Source of the DNA: Penium margaritaceum | Lineage: Eukaryota; Streptophyta; Zygnematophyceae; Desmidiales; Peniaceae | Assembly: GCA_023375785.1 (NCBI GenBank) | Contig: SZWC01000100.1 | Location: forward strand, 85,778-123,611 | Length of the DNA stretch: 37,834 nt | Reading direction: 5' to 3' | Program-made: the position numbers and the translations under genes | Notes under the pieces: generated by a model | Databases searched by the model: none | Told to the model about the DNA's origin: nothing | Seen by the model: the letters and a program-made list of their open reading frames with translations, nothing else | Shown here: piece by piece, positions 32,198 to 37,834 of the stretch | Numbering within the stretch: the stretch's first letter is position 1 | How the letters are laid out: the number at the start of each line of letters is the position of its first letter

Positions 32198-33698
32198 ATC
32201 CCTCGTGACGACGAGTCAGTCATTGCTTCCCTTCTGCGTCAGCTGACCCTCGCTCACGACGCTCAGCACGAGGTTGAAGACCTCCATAAAGTTGGCCAAG
32301 GACAATCATGCAACTTTCGCCGATAAATTCACCGCCATTGTCTTGCGTCGTCTCCCTATCGCGCCTGTTGTCCCACCTGCTAGTGCTAATTCTACTCCTG
32401 CCTCTGGTACACCCTCTGCCTCCGGCACTTCTACCACTGATCGGACTGGTCACCCTGTTGCGGCTTCTGCCCCTCCTGCGCCGCGCCAGCATAACTTCTT
32501 CTCGCAGCCACCTTCCTTCTCTGCTGGTCTTGCCTTTTCCTCTTGGGAAGTTTGTTATAGTGCCTGGACTCAGGGAGAGCAACTGTGGGAGTACTACTCT
32601 CTAGTTGTTGCTCCTTTCACTCCCCGTGCTGCTCAATCTGCCCGTGCTGTACGTGCCCTCATCGCTGCTGCTCCCGAGTCACTAATTGATGATGTCAGCA
32701 CGTTCAATGCTGACCCTACTGTCCAGCGTCGGGCTGACCCTGTCGGGGCATATGCCATGATGCGTCGTCGCACCACTGTCACTGGCCAAGCGGCTCAGAG
32801 CGCGCTCACGGTCCATTTCAACACGCGTCTCATGCGTGCTGATGAGACCGCCGATGCATATTGGGCTCGCAATCTCAAGCTCCTTCGCGAGCTTGACGAC
32901 GCAACACCTGGCCAGCTCTCTGCCGTCCTCACCATGGTCAACGGCCTCATCCCGGACCTGTCCGACCTTCTTCGTGACGTCAAGGCAGATGAGCTGCAGC
33001 GTCTTGCCTCACAGCCCGTTCCACCTAGGTTACCGCCTAGGGTAGGAGCTCTCTGGGACTTCAGCGCTGAGCGTCTTGCGGTCTGGTGGACTAACCTTCA
33101 AAAAAAGCGTCTTCACCGCTCCGCCGTCACGGGTGGTGCTGCGCTCACCACCACTGCTACGACATCTTCTTCCTCTACTTCTTCTCCCTCCCCCTCTTCT
33201 GCCACGTCCTCTGTTGCCTCTGCCCTTGCCTCCCAGGGCTGTGCAAAGGACAAGGGTAAGGGCAAAAGCAAGGGGAAGGCCAAGGGCAGTGGCCCCTCAT
33301 CTCGTGCTCCCGGTGCCATCGTGTGTTGGAACTACGGCTCCTCAGAGTACTCTGCTCGTTCGTGCCCGGCCCCTCCAGACGATCTTCGTCTTGCTAAGGC
33401 CATGCGTGCTCACTGGGCTCACACATCCGGCTCCTCCTCCACACCTTCCACCTCCATCTCTACGACCCCTCCATCAGCCACCACCTTCGCTCACGCCCAC
33501 TCCACCTTTCACGTAGCTTCTTTTCCTCCTCCTGGCCCATACCCCTGGGACTGGCCTCCTCCATTTTGTGTGCCCACCTACGCCGGTCCTCCTTCCTCCG
33601 CCTACACCATGCCGCCGTGGTGTCCTACTTCCTTGGGCGCGTCCACTCCGGCCCCGCCAGCGTCGGTGGACGGTGACCGCAGTGATCGAGAGCGCTAG
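32198..33698 (+). pseudogene. gag: Copia-B gag (nearly open)
   Basis: Capsid/nucleocapsid polyprotein. The long frame 32274-33698 opens with TTG, but an upstream frame from 32198 (ATC in an ACC-ATC-CCT context, possibly a lost ATG) reads DESVIASLLRQL and needs a shift near 32275-32320. The capsid region (about residues 85-290 of the long frame) is Trp/Leu-rich, with FSSWEVCYSAWTQGEQLWEY and VHFNTRLMRADETADAYWAR. A Ser-rich and Lys/Gly-rich segment (KDKGKGKSKGKAKG) precedes the zinc knuckle CWNYGSSEYSARSC (33324-33365). In the knuckle the second Cys and the His are both Tyr. The frame stops at TAG 33696 in a Leu/Gln-rich linker. Confidence 0.8.
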
Positions 33699-36600
33699 CT
33701 GGAGTAGTCTCTTCTTCAGCTCCTGCGCCTTCGCGATCAGGGAGGTGAGAGTGTTGCATCGTCGGCCAGAGGTCTCGTTTGTCAGACGGAGAGTGTGCTC
33801 CGTGGGGACCCCCCCGATCACGTCCTGGGCTTGTTGAGTGTGCCTGTCCCGTGGATTGAGCACTGGCACTCTATCTTTCTTCCTTGTTGTCTCTCCCTTT
33901 GTGTGACGTCTTTTTCCTCTCAGTCCTCTGTTGGCACTGTTGCCACCTCTGGTGTTCTCCCTTCTATGCGTGTCTCCAGTGGCTTTTGGGTCCTCAATTC
34001 TGGGACCACCCACCACATGACATCAGTCCGCTTGTCGTTTGTCTTGTTGGGCCCCGTTGGGTACGTCTGTCTCGTTCGTACTGGGTCAAGTCAGTTGCTC
34101 CCTGTTCAGGGAGTTGGTGTCGTCCGTTTTGTCGGTCCAAGTGGTGCCCTGTACTTGCCAAACGCTCTGTACGTGCCTTCCCTCGAGCTCAGCCTGTTGT
34201 CTGTGTTGTCCCTCGACGATCAAGGTATGGAGTTCACTACCAGTCGTGGTGTTGGTACTGTCTGTTTGCGCCCGTCTGGCCGTCCTGTCCTTCCTGGCGT
34301 GCAGTGTGGCAAGCTCTACCGTGGTCCCTTGCATACCTCCTCTGCTTCTGTGCCGGGGACTGCCCTTGCTCACGTTGGTCCCTCCCTATCTCCTGATCTT
34401 CTTTGTCTCCTGCATCGCCACCTTGGTCATGTCCATTCTGACGTCGTCAGTAGCATGCTTCATCTTCAGCCTACTGTTGGTCTTTCTCCAGCTGACTTCC
34501 TTACCCCTTGCCCCGTTGACTGTCTTGATTGTGCGCAAGGAAAGATGCAGCGCTCCCCTTTCTCTCTGTCTGACTCTCAGTCCTCCCACCCGCTCGATCG
34601 TGTCCATGCAGATGTCATGGGTCCTTTGCCCATGACCTCCTAGGTGACGTCGGTCACTATGTCTTATGCCTCACCGATGATTTTTCCCGTTTTTTTTGGA
34701 TTTTTGTCCTTCGTCAGAAGAGCTCCATTTGCTCCGTTGTCGATTCCTGGCTTGTTCAGGCTGAACGAGCTTGTCAACGGTCGTTGTGCATCTTTCGCAG
34801 CGACCGTGGCAGTGAATTTCTTGGTCCCACCGCTCGCCCCCTCGCGTCCCATGGGGTGTGTTTGGAGAGCTCTGCTCCATACACACCCCAGCAAAATGTT
34901 GTCTCTGAGCGTTGGAATCAGACGCTGGATGACTACGTCCACACCCTCTTGTCTGAGTCCGGTCTTCCTCCGCTCTTTGCCTTTGAGGCGATGAGCTACA
35001 TGACGTGGGTCTGGAACCGCATCCCTCACGGTCCTCTCCCTCGTACGGTCACTCCCTTAGAGCGTTGGTACGACGCTCATGTTGACCTTTGTCTCGCTCG
35101 CGTTTGGGGGAGCATTGTGTCTGTCTGGCTCCCCGAGGATTTGTGTGGCGGTAAATTGTCCCCTCGTGGTCGTCTATGTCCCTTTCTGGGCGTCTCTGCC
35201 CAGTCTGAGGCCTGGCATTTCTGGGATGCAATCCGTCAGCACGTCATCGAATCCCGTGATGCCCTGTTTTTTTAGTCAGTCTTCTTCCGTGACCTCGGTC
35301 GCTTGCCACCTGCCTCCTCTCTTCTACCTCTCTCTCGGCTAGGGGGGGTAGTCGGTCCTGCCACCCACACAGTCCTTATCGCTGCACCGCAGACTTCATC
35401 CTCGTTGTAGTCCTTGTCCTCCGGTCATGCACCGTGCTTACCGTCCTCGTCGTCCGGCCACTGAAGCAGTGTGTCTCCCTCCTCCAGCAGCTCCTCCGCC
35501 GTCCCGTCCTCTCTTGTCATAGACCCTGTCCAGTCAGCTGCTGTCTCCCCACCTGCTTCTCCTTCCAGTCCGATCACGCCTTTGGTGGCCACCTCACCCG
35601 TTTATTCTCCCCATGTGGCCACTCCATCTCCGCCACTAGCCACCACTGGCCCTGCTGTGGTCTCCCCTTTCGTCCAAGGTGGACGCCTTCGTGCGCTCCC
35701 TCAACGCTTTGGCACTATGGCCCCAGCACGCCCCTCGCATTCTCATCCTAGTCACTCGGTCCTTCCTATTGGCATGGATGCCCTGGGCTTGGCCACAGGG
35801 GTTGTCCACCCCATATGTGCTCTTGGCTATGCGCTTCTGGCCTTGGAGCCTGCGCATGCATTGGAGGTGGTTGTTTCGAGCAGCGTTGCAAAATGTCACG
35901 TGGCGTCCGCCACCATAGCCCTACCACCTGAGCCAACCACGGTGCGTCAAGCACGCGCGTCCATTGACACCCAGCAGTGGGAGGTCGCCGTGCGTGATGA
36001 CTTGAACGCTCTGGATGACCACGCCGTCTATGTATTAGTTGACTTGCAGTCTGGTCGCAAGGCCATTGACGCTCGATGGGTCTTCCGAAAAAAGTACAAA
36101 CCCAATGGTCCACTCGATAAGTACAAGGCGAGACTCACGGTGAAGGGGTTCTCCCAGGTCCCAGGCATTAACTTCGACGGAACATTTGCGCCGGTCAGAC
36201 GATACACCGCCGCCAGAGCGTTGCTGAGCCTTGTGGCCCACCATGACTGGGAGCTGGAGCAGATGGACGTAAACAATGTGTTCCTGCACGGACAGCTAGA
36301 CGAGGAGATCTACATGGTCCAGCCTCCAGGCTTCTCCGACGGTACTGACAGAGTCTGGCGGCTGCTGAAGGCCCTCTACGGCCTGAAGCATTTGCCTCGG
36401 TTTTGGAACCAGGAGATCACGTCCACCCTTGAGAAAGGAGGGTATCTGCGCAGTACGGTGGATCCTTCACTCTTCGTCACTCCACCCTCTCTGCCGTTTG
36501 TGGCTGTCGTTGTCTATGTGGACGACCTGCTGATAGCATCACCTAGCCAGGGTGCTGTCAAGTCAGTGAAAAACCTCCTGGAGTCCACATATAAGATGAA

Positions 36601-37501
36601 AGACCTTGGACCCGCTCGTGTCTTCTTGGGCATGGAGCTTGAGCGTGGCCGTTTACGTCGCACTCTTCATGTTCATCAGGCTGCGTATGTTCGCAGTCTC
36701 GGGGAGCGCTTTGCCTCCTTGCTTGAGTCCACACCCACAGCGTCGACGCCTATGACGCCAGCTGGGCAGAGGTTGCTGAAGACACTGGACTTGTCTAAGC
36801 TGTGGGAGGCAGTCGATGTTACAGACTATCTCCGCGTCATAGGGTCACTCATGTACCTAGCGACAACGATTAGAGCACATGTTGCCTTCTCTGTGAACTT
36901 CTTGGCCCAGTTCTCTCAATGTCCCAGGGCACGACACTTGGAGGTTGCGCTGCGTGTTGTCAGATACGCCCTCTCCACTGGCCGGACCGGTCTGTGCTAT
37001 TGGGCACAGCCGTCAATTGTAGTCGATGGCTATACAGACAGCGACTAGGACCATGACACAGATGATCGGAGCCGCACAGGCTACATTTTCCATGTCGGAG
37101 GGGCCCCTGTGTCGTAGAAAAGTGGTAAACAAGGCTGTGTAGCACGCAGTTCCAGTGAGGCTGAGTATGTTCCTCTTCGTGCTGGCACGTGTGAGAGTGT
37201 TTGGCTATGTCGCTTGTTTCAGCAACTGCGTGTTCCCATCCGTTCCATCACGTTGCACTGTGACAACCAAAGCACCAAAGCAATTGCCGAGCATGATGGC
37301 ATGCATCACACACGCACGAAGCACATCAATGTTGAGCATCACTTTGTGCGTGAGCGCGTTGCTGCAGGTGATGTCCGGATCGTTTGGGTCGACACAGTAC
37401 AACAAAGAGCTGACTTCTTGACAAAGGCACTCAGCAGCAATGTCTTCAAGGCAGCCGTGCATGCAGTGGGACTGTTGTGTCCTCGTGGTGACCCTGGGTG
37501 A
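33699..37501 (+). pseudogene. pol: Copia-B pol: protease, integrase, RT, RNase H (few breaks)
   Basis: In phase with gag after TAG 33696 and TAG 33705. Protease: FWVLNSGTTHHMTS (about 33988), with Asn where relatives have the catalytic Asp. Zinc region: HRHLGHVH (34413) and CLDC (34521). One missing base near 34635 shifts the frame. The integrase core follows with LTDDFSRFFWIF (34670), FRSDRGSEF (about 34790) and SERWNQTL. TAG 35273, TAG near 35408 and TGA near 35462 interrupt the Ser/Pro-rich linker. RT is open from 35471 with KGFSQVPGINFDGTFAPVRR, KALYGLK and YVDD (36515-36526). RNase H has DGYTDSD, SSEAEYVP, LHCDNQSTKAIA and RADFLTKAL, interrupted by TAG at 37046 and 37115, where relatives have Trp. 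The end is TGA 37499-37501. Confidence 0.9.
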
Positions 37502-37590
37502 ATGTTTGTTTTGTGCGTGTGTACAGGCGTTAGTCACGTCTTGTGACACATGTGATGCTTGTACGATTGTGCTTGTGTGCGTCGGCTGTG

Positions 37591-37603
37591 GGTCATGGGG
37601 GAG
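37591..37603 (+). promoter_or_regulatory. Copia-B polypurine tract
   Basis: GGTCATGGGGGAG immediately before the 3' LTR, identical in its last 12 bases to the Copia-A tract. Confidence 0.88.
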
Positions 37604-37834
37604 TGTTGGTTTGTGAACCACATATACGTAGTGACCTCTGGCCTCGTGGCACACTCACCCCACTGATGCAGGTGACTGATGATGGAGAGACGTTGGTGCC
37701 GGCACCACATCATCTTTCGTGGTGACACGTGCACAAGATGTGGCGCCATGACCATTCTCATTGTGGCTCATGATCATCATCACTTGAACACTAGGTTTCC
37801 TAGTGCTACTATGTTTGGGGGGGGGGGGGGGGGG
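37604..37834 (+). repeat. Copia-B 3' LTR (first 231 bp)
   Basis: Aligns with 29768-29976 of the 5' LTR with about 14 differences. It then becomes a run of 18 G (37817-37834) at the window end, where the 5' copy has seven G, a C and five G. The rest is not in the window. Confidence 0.92.

Larger units (their letters stand above)
29768..37834 (+). mobile_element. Copia-B: nearly intact Ty1/Copia element, 3' LTR cut by window end
   Basis: TG-starting LTRs at 29768 and 37604 share TGTTGGTTTGTGAACCACA and about 93-94% of hand-aligned positions. PBS, leader, gag, protease, integrase, RT, RNase H and polypurine tract follow in Copia order. Only one clear frameshift and a handful of stops break pol, so this is the youngest element here. 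The 5' junction falls in the 5' part of Gypsy-D. The last bases before it are AAACG, a candidate target duplication whose partner is outside the window. Confidence 0.93.

Noticed and set aside
33076..34016. Alternative frames of 146 and 180 codons over the end of Copia-B gag
   Set aside because: Shadows of the gag-pol frame, which carries the knuckle and protease motifs.

Overview
This is a repeat-rich stretch of a eukaryotic nuclear genome with no convincing complete host gene. LTR retrotransposons in several states of decay fill most of it. The two Copia elements have a primer-binding site matching the 3' end of plant initiator-Met tRNA (TGGTATCAGAGC and a one-base variant). A chromodomain-bearing Gypsy element (chromovirus) lies on the minus strand. 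Many of the stop codons that break these elements look like C-to-T changes, often in CAG/CTG context. Together these suggest a streptophyte, either a charophyte green alga or a plant. I cannot name the species from sequence alone.

Layout. 1-3663: GAC/GGA/GCA microsatellites, one possible minus-strand exon of a secreted PAN-like protein (985-1366), an 8-bp minisatellite, and a small Tourist-like MITE with a TAA target duplication (2214-2401). 3664-13231: Copia-A, an old element with about 540-bp LTRs and a broken gag-pol. Its 3' LTR is split by a hAT-like non-autonomous DNA transposon (11365-13198) that contains a 650-bp assembly gap. 13237-15398: unassigned sequence with two adjoining minus-strand open frames. 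15399-15822: a TAGATG hexamer array. About 15880-20520: a diverged satellite of roughly 187 bp per unit. It runs forward to about 18620 and then in reverse complement, so the block is a very large imperfect palindrome.

About 20690-22231: a deleted Gypsy remnant (C) on the plus strand, followed by possible gag-like debris to about 23560. 24289-29767: Gypsy-D on the minus strand with gag, protease, RT, RNase H, integrase and chromodomain, all broken. A 522-bp MITE flanked by TA sits between its RNase H and integrase. 29768-37834: Copia-B, the youngest element. It has a 5' LTR, a long alanine-codon-rich leader, a nearly open gag-pol, and a 3' LTR cut by the window end inside a run of 18 G. It abuts the 5' side of Gypsy-D and probably inserted into it.

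How the parts relate. Copia-A and Copia-B share domain order, a GC-rich leader motif before gag, a glutamine-rich linker broken by TAG codons between gag and protease, and the same Cys-to-Tyr change in the gag zinc knuckle. Gypsy remnant C has that change too. By hand count the Copia-A LTRs differ at about 14% of sites and the visible Copia-B LTR parts at about 6-7%. The likely order is Copia-A and the Gypsy elements first, then the small DNA transposons and Copia-B.
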